64,000 bases of DNA from Limnephilus marmoratus (GCA_917880885.1 OU862915.1:39006676-39070675); one strand, 5' to 3'. Numbered from the stretch's first letter, positions 46,791-56,774 are shown. Numbers and translations are program-made. The notes: generated by a model from the letters alone, not told the origin.

Positions 46791-46879
46791 TTATGTATAA
46801 ATAAGAGCACTGTGGCGGGGGTATGGTATTTTATTCTGGCAGTGAGGAAATTTTGGACACTAAACCCTTAAAATAAGGT

Positions 46880-47200
46880 GATAGCGACTGTTCACAAGAT
46901 ATTCATAAAAAGCATGCCCGTCCCTTTTACGACCCCCTAAAGCAGAATTTCGAATAAATTCAAAATACTTGATTTAAAAAAAAATTGCGCGATTACGATT
47001 GCGTAATTTATTTACATAAAGAAGAAAATCTATGGCGGACACATGGGTTTGATTTGTATAAAAATCTACAGATATATTGATGAAGAATGTCACTGTCGAT
47101 GTGAGATTTTGAAAAACCACCCCATTCGTCCACTTTTACCACCCCTTAGAGCAGAATTTTATTTATAATTTATAAAATTTAGCACATTTTTAAATTTATT
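46880..47200. repeat. diverged direct repeat
   Basis: CCCGTCCCTTTTACGACCCC, then CTAAAGCAGAATTT (about 46918) recurs as GTCCACTTTTACCACCCC, TTAGAGCAGAATTT (about 47130). Such paired motifs occur in several insect repeats; the family is not identified. Confidence 0.4.
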
Positions 47201-47546
47201 AGAAAATTACTGTCTACGTCTAATTTCGAAAATTGGGGTATTTTGTGAAGGTAGTGGGGAAAGGAAAGATTTAGGAAAGAGGAAGGTGGGGACCACCTGC
47301 GAGAAAAAGGCGTGGTGGTTAATTATTATTTTCAATATACATATAATCAGGAAGCAGTGTGTTAACAACACAACATTTTTTTTATAAATTTAGTTTTTTG
47401 ATATTTTGTAAATCCTGCGAAATAAAATGCAAAGACAAAATTTCAAAAAAAATTCGGTTTACTGAACACAATTAATAAAATCAATAAAAATGTAAAGATG
47501 TGTCAAGATATCCAATAGATATTCCAGAATCGTACTGGTTTGTAAG

Positions 47547-47894
47547 TTGAGAGCACATGTTGAGAGTGTGTTGTGGGAGAATGTGGTTTTTCCTTTAGAA
47601 ACAAATGATAGTGGGCAGAAACTCTGCCGGCACTGTTTAAAGACATTGACAAATAGCTATCGGTCGGGTTGCGAAGAATATAGTTTTACCAATATACGAA
47701 ATCCCTCAAATAGCTGGCACTCTTGTGGTGCGGAAGTAGAGGCACACATCCCGGTTGGGTTTCGTTTAAATGTCAATAAGCCTGTTAAAATCGCAGTGGA
47801 AATTGTCCAACTCTCAAACCAATCACATTTTTATCTCACAACTGATAATATTTTATTTTGCAAATCTTTCAAATATTTAAACATTTTACGATAA
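47547..47894 (+). other. unassigned 115-codon ORF
   Basis: The frame begins MRAHVESVLWENVVFPLE and has an early CRHCLKTL and later SWHSCGAEVE. The Cys/His spacing vaguely recalls a MYND-type knuckle, but residues are missing for a confident call. It is not part of any repeat I recognise, and it lies about 570 bases upstream of the Dpr-like exon. It could be a retrocopy fragment or chance. No function is proposed. Confidence 0.25.
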
Positions 47895-48460
47895 TTTTCT
47901 TAAGAATTTAATTTTCCACATTATACTGTAAAACTGTAACCGAAAAGGTGTTCGTAATAGAATATTTTGTATTGTAAAGTGGTTTTTATACGCCTGAAAA
48001 AAAATTCTGGGTTTATAAAAAGACTAAGAACGGGTTGTTTAAAACATTTGAACAAATATTTTAAGTCAATTTTCACGTTCCGTGGAAGATCTTTTTAAGT
48101 TCTGTTATTATATCGTTATAGGCCAGTTGCTAGAGAATGGAATAGAATTTTCACAGATCGTAAAAGTTAACTTCAAATAATATTTTTGAAGTAACCCACA
48201 CATAGTAATTCAAAAAAATACTAGTACTATTTTAAAGGTGTTATTATGTGTTCTACTCGCAGTATTTAATTAAAGCATCTAAGATATTTCCAAGTGATCT
48301 AATTTTCCAACCAAAAACACATGATTTTGCATTACTTTGTAGTGCATCTCCTTGAACATGTTTCATGCATGTCTTACATTCTCTATTTAATTATTCATTC
48401 AACTGACCTAATTTATTTTCACGTTGGACAAAATGTTTAACTTTTTCTGTTCTTCTACAG

Positions 48461-48638
48461 TGCCCAAAGTGGAGATAGTGGACGAGCGAGGAGTGTCCGT
48501 ATCTGACAAGTTCTACAAGGAGGGCTCCATCATTGAACTGCGCTGCGTCATCACGCGCGTGCCTCAACCCAGCGGGCAGGTGCTCTGGGCGCACCAGGGA
48601 CGTCAGCTCAACTATGACACCAAGAGGGGAGGAATCAG
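48461..48638 (+). CDS. exon of a Dpr/Zig-8-like immunoglobulin protein
   Basis: 178-base internal exon. Acceptor TTTTTCTGTTCTTCTACAG ends at 48460 and donor CAG|GTAAAC starts at 48639. Read with two leading bases it encodes PKVEIVDERGVSVSDKFYKE, then GSIIELRCVITRVPQPSG, QVLWAHQGRQLNYDTKRGGI, and ends two bases into a codon. This is the first half of the second Ig domain of the insect Dpr family. Dpr proteins are cell-surface molecules that pair with DIP partners in neuronal wiring. The B-strand Cys (28th full codon) and core Trp (42nd) are in place, and KVEIVDERG and NYDT.RGGI are characteristic of the family. Codon use is GC-rich relative to the flanks. The other exons are not visible in the window, so introns are long. 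Confidence 0.85.
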
Positions 48639-48639
48639 G

Positions 48640-49510
48640 TAAACTAACTAACCATCTCGCCGTTTCGCCGCAGGGGTAGGCAGAGACGCACTCCTTGCCT
48701 CGTTCATACATCGTCTCATATATAGTCCTCTAATATTCTGACACTTGACGTGGCCCGAATCAAATATTGAATCACTTGATAGTACCACGTCTTCCTCGGG
48801 CATCCCCGACTTCTTGCACCATTCACATCTGCATCATATACCTATTCTCCTTACACTCCTCGTTCCTTCGCACTACATGCTCAAACCATCTGAGGGTTCC
48901 TTTCTTAATCTTACTCATTACGTTTTTTTTCATATTAGCTCTCCACAGGAGGCCCTGAGGAAAATAATTTCCCTCAGGGCCTACATCATCTTGGGGATGC
49001 TGTGTTGAGGCTTTTTTAAGGAAAGGAAGAAGAGGAAGTTCTGGGAAGGAAACGCAGATGAGGGGTGGATACGAATCTCGGGGTCAGTGTGTCCAGCTAG
49101 GAGTGACGGACGCATGAATCCATCCCTTCAACTGCGGTGCAAGGCCATGGGTCCACGGATTTAGGCTGGAGAGGTCAAAAGACCTCCTCAACCAGTCTCT
49201 CTCGTTCCGGCCCGCCACGCAGTACGTGGGCAGACATCGGCCGCAAAGACCTTGACAAATCTTACGCCATTAACCCGGGCACACGTGCTAAGTCACCAAA
49301 CGTAGGGAACCACTAAAGATGACCCAATAATTAATTATCCAATAAATGGTTCCTGGAGCGGCGATATCCATATCCGCCTCCCATATTATGTCAACCTTGC
49401 AACCTTTGCGGATCTCCACATTTCTTAAAGATCATACATGATTTCACGGGGATCTCATTTCTAACGTAGTGTTTCAGCGCAAATCTTTAATCTTTGAAAC
49501 CTCTTTTCTT
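48640..49510 (-). pseudogene. RTE-type LINE 3' end, split by a nested insertion
   Basis: Left part 48641-48922 begins AAACTAACTAACC directly after the exon's splice donor and continues GGTAGGCAGAGACGCACTCC to CTTAATCTTACTCATTACG. Right part 49387-49510 resumes with CCTTTGCGGATCTCCACATT and CACGGGGATCTCATTTCTA. Both match the reverse complement of the RTE fragment at 41940-42785. The gap is filled by a short LINE-derived element. Confidence 0.75.
48923..49386 (-). mobile_element. short LINE-derived element, full length
   Basis: It runs from a T-run and CTCTCCACAGGAGGCCC through CCCTTCAACTGCGGTGCAAG, CTCCTCAACCAGTCTCTCTC and ATTAACCCGGGCACACGTGC to TCCTGGAGCGGCGATATCCA. Both tail hairpins are intact. 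It interrupts the RTE fragment, so it inserted later. Confidence 0.85.
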
Positions 49511-49593
49511 CAAACAGACATGGTTCCTATAAAAAACACTATTAAAAATTAAACAACTCAAATGAGCGGATCTTTTCATGCATAATAGAAATA

Positions 49594-49976
49594 CAGGGTG
49601 TCCGGGGGTAAAGTGCACTAACTTCGTGAGGTGATTCTACATGATAATGTAAGTAAAAAAGACTAATAACTTTTTTTCGAAATTCCAACTTTTAGGGGTA
49701 GTTTTGTGGTAAAAAGATAAAATTGGACCGGCGTGCGCGGCCAGCTTTATTATTTTCCGCTGTTACGATACCACCATTTATTGTTGCCACGATCGTGCCC
49801 GGTAGGCTCCTGGCAAGAAAGATCGTACCTCACACTAAAGATTTTTAGTAGGTAGATCTTTTTGTATGGGAAAAAAAAGTTGGATTTCGAAAAAAGTTGT
49901 TAATAATATTTTTTACTCCTACCATCATGTAGAATCACCTCCCGAAGTTAATGTACTTTTACCCCCGGACACCCTG
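49594..49976. mobile_element. MITE with long terminal inverted repeats
   Basis: Ends CAGGGTGTCCGGGGGTAAAG and its inverted partner (CTTTTACCCCCGGACACCCTG region) continue to pair for about 100 bases, including AGGTGATTCTACATGATAATG-like and TTTTTTCGAAATTCCAACTT segments. TA flanks both sides. No transposase. The ends resemble Tc1/mariner-type MITEs, but the family is not proven. Confidence 0.8.
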
Positions 49977-50565
49977 TATAATAATCGGTTATCACGACCA
50001 AAATAAACGAGTGTTCTTATTTTGATATGTACTACATTTTCAAAAGCTTTGGCCATTCGAGCTACACGATTTAATGCACGATGATAAAATACAGCTAAAC
50101 AATTTAAGTGTGGTTTTTTGGCATCAATTAAAATGTTATTTGCTATTCCAACAGACGCGACAACATTTTTTTTTCTTTATAATTTCACATCCTTTTATTT
50201 CATTCCCTTTCATGTCCTTTGAATCTGTGTTTACCCATCGGGCTTTACCCTTAACATTAAATGTACGTTATCTCCGGTAATTAAGCATAATTTTCATATT
50301 CATACAAACCCGGAACATGACATCCCACTTACTAGAGCACACGCAAGGAGTTAATTCTAATACTTAAATAATAAAAAGTCGGCCCATATAAAGCTTATCA
50401 CTGTCCAAAAAGCGTAACGTTTTTTATGTTACGTAATAAACTTTATTAATATGAAAAGCCACCAGATTTTTTTTTAAAATCATTATTGTTCTCGATTATT
50501 TTGAGAACCTTTTTTTATTTTGTTTTACGACTTATAAATTTTTTAGTGTCTGTCGTATTTTATAA
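49977..50565. other. nothing recognised
   Basis: AT-rich with no supported feature. Confidence 0.45.
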
Positions 50566-50569
50566 CCAT

Positions 50570-50640
50570 ACCACTAACTAACCTTTCCCGGAGGGTAGGC
50601 AGCGAGGATAGACCCCACGTTATTTAGTGTCTTAATGTAA
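50570..50640 (-). mobile_element. RTE 3' end, short fragment
   Basis: ACTAACTAACCTTTCCCGGA, then GGGTAGGCAGCGAGGATAGACC matches the start of the minus-strand RTE copies at 26092 and 54483. The match then stops. Confidence 0.45.
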
Positions 50641-51025
50641 CCCGACTTAAGAGAAAGCTACAAGCCAAAAATACGTTTGCTTAGTGTGCCTTATATAGTC
50701 ACGAATATAGGTAACAAGTATAAAAATTGCTTGGCTAACGGCTTCTGGGGGTCATGATTTGCACAACTTTGGATATTTGAAAAGGGAAGAGATTTCTTCA
50801 AACAACACATGAGAGCGTAATATTACAATAAAAAACAAATAATATTAATATTAATTAAAAAATATACATTATTACAAATTTAATAAATTTAACTTAATAT
50901 TGCATTTAAAAAAATAACAAACAAAAAAAATTACTTTCTCTAACACTCTTTCCAATTTCTTTCATAGGAAGAATATCAAAAGTGACTACAAACACGTACT
51001 CTCGTGCAGAAGAATACCTACTCAT

Positions 51026-51240
51026 CAAATTTTATTTCTATTTTTATCTCAAGAAGGATAATACTTACCAAATTTTATTTCTATTTTTATCTCAAGAAGG
51101 ATAATACTTACCAAATTTTATTTCTATTTTTATCTCAAGAAGGATAATACTTACCAAAATTTATTTCTATTTTTATCTCAAGAAGGATAATACTTACCAA
51201 ATTTTATTTCTGTTTTTATCTCAAGAAGAATAATATTTAC
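51026..51240 (+). repeat. 43 bp minisatellite, 5 units
   Basis: Unit starts CAAATTTTATTTCTATTTTT and ends with AGGATAATACTTAC. Starts are at 51026, 51069, 51112, 51155 and 51198, exactly 43 apart, with few substitutions. The last unit is the most diverged. Confidence 0.95.
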
Positions 51241-52110
51241 CAATGTTTATTTCAATCTTCTTTAAATTATCTTTTTATTCTTTATTTTTTAGCTTACTTT
51301 TAATTCTTATATTTTTATTTTTATCTGTTTTTAGTTATACTTATACCTTAATATGTTATTTTTTTCTTTCCTCTTCTAATATTTTATTATCTGTTTATAT
51401 AAAATAATATTTCAAAAACTGCTCTCAACCGCCTGGAGTCATTGAGACTACAGCATCCCCAATTGGAATAATAATTGAGAGTTTGAAGGTATTGGGGAGG
51501 GGAAGGAGTTGGAGAAGAGGAAAATGTAGGAAGTTTCAGGCTATTAAGATTTTTTGTTCACGAACAACTTATAGCATTCCAAGGGGCACGGGCTATCTAT
51601 TAAATTTTATTAAAGATTTTTTACGCCGTTACTGCAAGGGCCCTACTCCTTCTCCACTGGAGACTGGCAACGCGTTTCGGCGAGCAGATCTTCATGATGC
51701 ATGAATCGCAGATAATCTCCTTACTTTCTCATATACAGATATCAAAGAAACTTTAAAATATATATTATTTCTCGACGTATTTTTGCTGGTATGGAGCCCG
51801 TACAGTTGAAGCGTATTCAATTTTAGATCTTGTAATGCAATTGTAGCCACCATTGCTTCGGTATTAGAAAACTGTTTGCAAGATCTTATGTCAAACTCTA
51901 GAAGCTTGTAGAATGATGTTGTCGACTGCAATATACAGTCTGAAAAAGTTTGGGATCAAAGACTACCCTAGGTCTTTGATGGATTTTACTGGTAACAATT
52001 TATCTTTTTTAATACAATAACCAATTTTGATGGAGTTTTTCGAACGTGTAGATACATAACGCTGTGATACATTTTTGCGTATTAAAAATAATTTATTTTC
52101 ATCAGCCCAT
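51241..52110. other. nothing firmly recognised
   Basis: 51425-51450 (CTGGAGTCATTGAGACTACAG) resembles the sequence before the element at 15025 and the reverse of 52450-52490. An unclassified retroelement tail is possible. Open frames here have no domain. Confidence 0.35.
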
Positions 52111-52114
52111 TCTC

Positions 52115-52180
52115 TGTGGTCGCCGGGTAATGCTCTTGACTAGCAATCCGAAGGTCGCGGGATCAAGTCCCGCGATTTTA
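52115..52180 (+). tRNA. tRNA-like sequence, probable SINE head
   Basis: A-box-like TGGTCGCCGGGTAATGC is followed by an anticodon arm with loop CTAGCAA (AGC). A T arm with a perfect five-pair stem follows (GCGGG ATCAAGT CCCGC). The acceptor stem does not close. This suits a tRNA-derived SINE or pseudogene. Confidence 0.5.
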
Positions 52181-52269
52181 TAATAACTTCTATTTTGATT
52201 AACTTGTTTTATTTCACAATTAATTCATTTAAAATAATGTATAGTATATTTGCGGCACGTTCCGGAATG

Positions 52270-52640
52270 GAGGATTCTCTCAGTTTCGCCCTGATGTAAG
52301 ACCACCATTCAGAGTTGAAAACGTTGCTAGAAATGGCTTTAGACGTGTTTAGTAATCAGATCTAAATAACCAGGTATTTCCCACATTTTCCCCGTCGTCT
52401 TCCCCTGCCCACTATGTTCAGCCTCACAACATACCCTAATATGAGACGCCATAGACTCATTGGCTCCAGACAGGAGCAGCTGGGACTCTTGTGAGATATA
52501 AAAACAATATTTAATAAAATGTTGAAATTGAAACTAAACCGATTTTACCAGCAGGCCCGCGAATCCCATCTGGTCTCCAGATACAGCTAAAACCGGAATG
52601 GTGGTCTTATACTAGGGCGATACTGAGAGTATCTTCCACT
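52270..52640. repeat. inverted repeat around a unique spacer
   Basis: GATTCTCTCAGTTTCGCCCT and GTAAGACCACCATTC (52273-52312) recur inverted at about 52592-52636 (GAATGGTGGTCTTA and AGGGCGATACTGAGAGTATC). The spacer holds ATTGGCTCCAGACAGG, which is shared in reverse with 15010. Confidence 0.55.
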
Positions 52641-53485
52641 TTGGAACTCACTGTCTGGAATGTTTTATTTTAACTGTTGAATTTCAAATTTGATGATATT
52701 TTCTCCACAAAATTCAAGGCAAGTGCCTATTAGGCGTAACGGTGGATCGTAGATCCTTCATTTATAGTAAAATATGAGAAAATATTTTACGAGGCGTGAA
52801 TTTATGTTTACTGCCTGTGTTCAGTAACATATTTTCCCAAAAATGAAATATCGAATGGTGTCAGGGCTGTTACGAAATAAATATTTCAAAAATAAAAGCG
52901 TTGTAAAAATATATTTTCACTTAAATGTACGAGCCCCTTTTGGTCGGCGGTGTTGTGAAGAAATTTACGAAGAAACTGGATTTTAGAAATAATGTATCAA
53001 TTATTTTAACGCATAATTTGATGGCGTTTTAGGTTTGCAAGGCAAGAATACGAATGGTAGTACGAATTTCAGTTAACAATTTGTTTTACTTGTGCGTACG
53101 ATGATGACATTTTTAAAAATTGAACTTTTGTATGTTTTAATCACTCGGGTCATGTAGTGCATATATATCATCAAATGACACGTCTTCATAAAATTCGTTC
53201 TATCTCCTTGTTTATTACGGCCAGACATATTATATTAACAGATTTAGAAAGAGAGAACACCATGCTATCTCTTGCTATTTAAAAGTTTATAAAACGTTTC
53301 TCTAACTAAGCGTATTTTTTAGTTTGGTATAAAATGGTAAATGATATTTGTTAGAAAAATATCAACCTTTAGAAAACAAAGTTTTTTTTAGTTCCATTTC
53401 TTTTCAAATTTCTTTTATTATTTCTGTCGTAAATGTGTAGCTTTAATTTATTTTAATTTCAGAAAAATGCACATACGTCCGTGTG
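52641..53485. other. AT-rich sequence, nothing recognised
   Basis: No supported feature. Confidence 0.45.
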
Positions 53486-53489
53486 TGTT

Positions 53490-53825
53490 TTTTTTAAATG
53501 AGCTCCACACAGGAGGCCCTGAAGAAAATAATTTCCCTCAGGGCCTATGTCATCTTTGGCATGCTGCGTGGAGGGTTTTTTTAAGGAAAGGAAGGAGAGG
53601 AGAGTTCTGGGAAGGAAAAGGGTTTAAGGGGTGGGTAGGAATCTGGGGTTCAGTATGTCCTGGTCATCCGCCTCCTAGACCTAGACAAACCTCACCCCAT
53701 GAACCCGGGCACCCCTGCTAAATCACCAAACGTAGCGAACCACTTGGGGTGACCTATGGCAGAGGTGTTGGTTATCCAATAAAGGTTCCCGGCGGCGGTA
53801 CCCATTCCCGCCTCCCAAATTGAAA
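53490..53825 (-). mobile_element. short LINE-derived element, deletion subfamily, complete
   Basis: T-run, GAGCTCCACACAGGAGGCCC tail, then the GTATGTCCTGG/TCATCCGC deletion junction, then ACCCCATGAACCCGGGCACC and the 5' end CGGCGGTACCCATTCCCGCC. It shows the deletion subfamily keeps both termini. Confidence 0.85.
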
Positions 53826-53970
53826 TGTTTGTGAGTGATTGCATAAATAAATGATAGAATGCATCATGGATAACGAATCTGTGTCCCGAGTTTCAGCTGA
53901 ATCGGATGTCTGGAAGTGGGTTAATTTCAACTTCCAAGGTTCCACAACATTCATTCATTCAACCAAGATA

Positions 53971-54412
53971 TTCAATTTGGGAGGCGGGTATGGGTACCGC
54001 CGCCCCGAGAACCATTGTATTTGGATAACCAACTCAACTCGGTTCGCTACTTTTGGTGACTTAGCAGGGGGGCCAGGTTTTGAGGGGTGAAATTTGTCTA
54101 GAACTTAGCAGCGGTTGCGTCTGACCACCTACTGCGTGGCGGGCGGGATCGGGAAATACTGATCGAGGGAGATCTTTTGACCTCTCCAGCCGGACTCTCT
54201 CGGAACATCACCTTGCACCACAGTGAGAGGAATGGATTCATTCGTTCATTACTCCTGACCCCCAGATTCCTACCCACCCTTCACACCTTTTTCCTACCCA
54301 GAACTTCCTTACCTTTCTTTCAATAAAAAATGTCCATACGGCATCCTCAAAGATGTCATAGGCCCTAGGGAAATTGTCTTCCTTAGGACCTACTGTGTGG
54401 AGCTAATTTTAA
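53971..54412 (+). mobile_element. short LINE-derived element, full length, + orientation
   Basis: TTCAATTTGGGAGGCGGGTA, GCGTGGCGGGCGGGATCGGG, ACCTCTCCAGCCGGACTCTC, ATCACCTTGCACCACAGTGA and the tail CCTACTGTGTGGAGCTAA plus an A-run. It faces the 53490 copy across 145 bases. Confidence 0.85.
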
Positions 54413-54482
54413 AAAAAATCATGTTTTAAAAAATTTTAACGTCAACGCAGGCTTGTCCCGGTGAGATTAAAATTGAAAATAT

Positions 54483-55140
54483 TTAACTAACTAACCATCA
54501 CGCCATTTCCCCGCAGGAGGTAGGCAGAGAGGACGGACCGCCAAACAACTCGGTCTTGACACAAACTCTTTGCCTCATTCACATTCATACATCTACTCAT
54601 ACACACTCTTCTATTTCTCTGATTCTTTACATGGCCCGCCTCAAGTATCGATTCACTTGATCGTGCCATGTCTTCCTCGGGCGTCCCCGACTTCTTCGAC
54701 CATTCACATTTACGTCATATATTCTTCTTACCCTACTTTATTTGTTTATTCGCTCTACATGCCCAAACCATCTGATGGTCCCTTTCTTAATCTTACTCAT
54801 TACGTTTATATTCGACAATTCACATTTACGTCATATATTCTTCTTACCCTACTTTATTTGTTTATTCGCCCTACATGCCCAAACCATCTGAGGGTCCCTT
54901 TCTTAATCTCACTCATTACGCTTATATTCGACCATTCACATTTACGTCATATATTCTTCTTACCCTACTTTATTTGTTTATTCGGCCTACATGCCCAAAC
55001 CAACTGAGGGTCCCTTTCTTAATCTTACTCATTACGCTTATTTCTGCCTTGCATTCTTTGCGGATCTCCACATTTTTCACACGTTCATACATGGTTTACC
55101 ACACATACGCCTCAGGGATCTCATTTCAACGGCATTATAA
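54483..55140 (-). pseudogene. RTE-type LINE 3' end with internal triplication
   Basis: The minus strand encodes SILEAGHVKNQRNRRVCMSR, then CMNVNEAKSLCQDRVVWRSV. This is clearly the same protein end as at 42600-42760. A 116-base segment (54695-54810) is tandemly tripled (next copies start at 54811 and 54927). Since 116 is not a multiple of three, this shifts the frame. The antisense frames of 145 and 91 codons come from these repeats and are not genes. Confidence 0.8.
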
Positions 55141-55251
55141 TACCATGTAAGGAAACAATAAACGATATTTATTGTAACAATTATTATAAGCAATAATTAT
55201 CAGCCTGAAACACTCATCTACATTGAAAAAATCTTCCGAGAAAAGATACAT

Positions 55252-55323
55252 GACGCCAACGGGCCTTGAACCCGTGTCCTTCTGATTACCAGTCAGGTGC
55301 TCTCACCACTGAGCTATGGCGGC
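55252..55323 (-). tRNA. tRNA-Thr-like gene or SINE head (anticodon GGT)
   Basis: 72 bases with an almost perfect cloverleaf. Acceptor GCCGCCA/TGGCGTC has 6 of 7 pairs. The D stem is GCTC/GAGC and the A box is TAGCTCAGTGGTGAGAGC. The anticodon loop CTGGTAA keeps U33, and the T stem ACGGG/CCCGT is perfect. The anticodon GGT is unusual because eukaryotic threonine tRNAs use AGT, CGT or TGT. It may be a tRNA pseudogene, a SINE head, or a transferred organelle/bacterial-type tRNA. Confidence 0.55.
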
Positions 55324-55376
55324 TTATCTGATACCCGCCAAGTAATTCAATATATACTAGTGTTTCGTTCAACAAT

Positions 55377-55700
55377 TACTGTTTATTACATTTTTCAACC
55401 TGAAAACAACCAACTTGATTTTTGTGAGAGAGGCATTGTTAGTGCTAAATCTCTCGCTAGGTGGCGTCAAGAATTATGTCTACATTTTGTGGTGAAATAC
55501 TTTAACTTGTCAAATATTAATTATTATTTTTAATTGATAAACTAACGTTTAAGTTACTGTTTATTACATTTTTCCACCTGAAAAAAACCAACTTCATTTT
55601 TGTGAGAGAGGCATTGTTAGTGCTAAATCTCTCGCTAGGTGGCGTCGAGACAAATTATGTCTACATTTTTTAGGTTAGTTTATCAATTAAAAATAATAAT
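55377..55700. repeat. direct duplication nested with an inverted repeat
   Basis: TACTGTTTATTACATTTTTC through GAGAGAGGCATTGTTAGTGC to CTCGCTAGGTGGCGTC occurs at 55377 and again at 55555, 178 apart. A 26-27 base perfect inverted repeat flanks the second copy: TTATTATTTTTAATTGATAA... at 55521-55546 pairs with 55674-55699. The second copy thus sits inside terminal inverted repeats of a 180-base segment. Confidence 0.75.
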
Positions 55701-56275
55701 AAAATTTATTGTATTTAGCAGAAAGGTACAAGTGCAATCCATCAACTAATTTAAAAATTCGAGAAGTGCAGCATATAATCTTATTTTAAGCGATCTTTCA
55801 TTATTTTTAATGCAATTTTATTTACTAAATTCTGATAAGTATAAAACATGCTTTATGTGAGCTATGCACTGTGCGACTGCTGTGTTCGTTTCACTTAAAA
55901 TTGGCTACGATACTTACAATATCAGAAACGTGAGTTTTTGCTTTGTTTTATTAGGAACACTCTGTTTAGTCTGTGAGCATTTCACGTTCTCCCAAGATAT
56001 ATCTTGGCTTTATTATTAAATATTTCTTACACATCCGAACGCTTTTTCATCGGCCCGTCTCGTAAAGCATGTATTTATGTAAAGTGGGCCCGCGCCCCCA
56101 GCAGCTGTGCGGAACTAGACCTCACATAGAATAACACATTGACGGAGAATACTCTACAAGGATTGGCTTAAAACGAGTAAGAATATAAGAAAAAGAGTAT
56201 AAGACAATTTTTTCAAGGCTTTCAAATGATATTTTTAGGTGACACCTCAAAAGAGCTCCCCTGCCTAAATAATTT
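55701..56275. other. nothing recognised
   Basis: No supported feature. Confidence 0.45.
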
Positions 56276-56276
56276 G

Positions 56277-56665
56277 TTAGTAATATCTCGCCACGCTGTT
56301 AGACAGTGTCGTGAGAAGGTAGGGACTGTGGAGGGGTTTATTAATGTGGGTCTTGAAGAGACTGAAGGTTACGTCCCACATATTAGCCGACTTACGTAAA
56401 AACGAGACGAAGAAACGACTCTTTCTCATATAGCCAACATCAATATTGAACGTATTCGTGTTGTGTTCGAATTTCACGCATGTGCAGTGGAGCACCAGAG
56501 ATCAATGCTGCTACCTTTTTAGAGCAGAATCCATTAAAAAAACCTATAGAACAGTCCACATTGCGTCCGTGCATTAGAGATGGTAATCGATCTGTTAACA
56601 ACGGATTGTCGATCAAAATCGCCCTCCTTTTCGAGCTTTGAACTATCATTAAAAAGATGGATAAC
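56277..56665 (-). pseudogene. LINE C-terminal remnant, distant family member
   Basis: The minus strand encodes SSKRRAILIDNPLLTDRLPS, then after a frame change DVGYMRKSRFFVSFLRKSAN and FSLFKTHINKPLHSP. These parallel QKRAVRLIDSPILTDGLQS and ICHMRTGRFFDSFLCSTARL in the intact LINE. Sequence divergence is much greater than for the short elements, which implies a separate, older lineage. Confidence 0.7.
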
Positions 56666-56774
56666 GCCAAAACCCCCTTTCAAAAATATCCGTATTTTTT
56701 CAGAGATTTTGCTCTTTTAGAACTCGAATAAGGGATCAAAGAAGAAGGCTGGTATGTGTCCAGCCGCCCCGAGA

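Noticed and set aside
54570..55150. Plus-strand frames of 145 and 91 codons with internal protein repeats
   Set aside because: They are antisense to an RTE pseudogene; the repeats reflect the 116 bp triplication.
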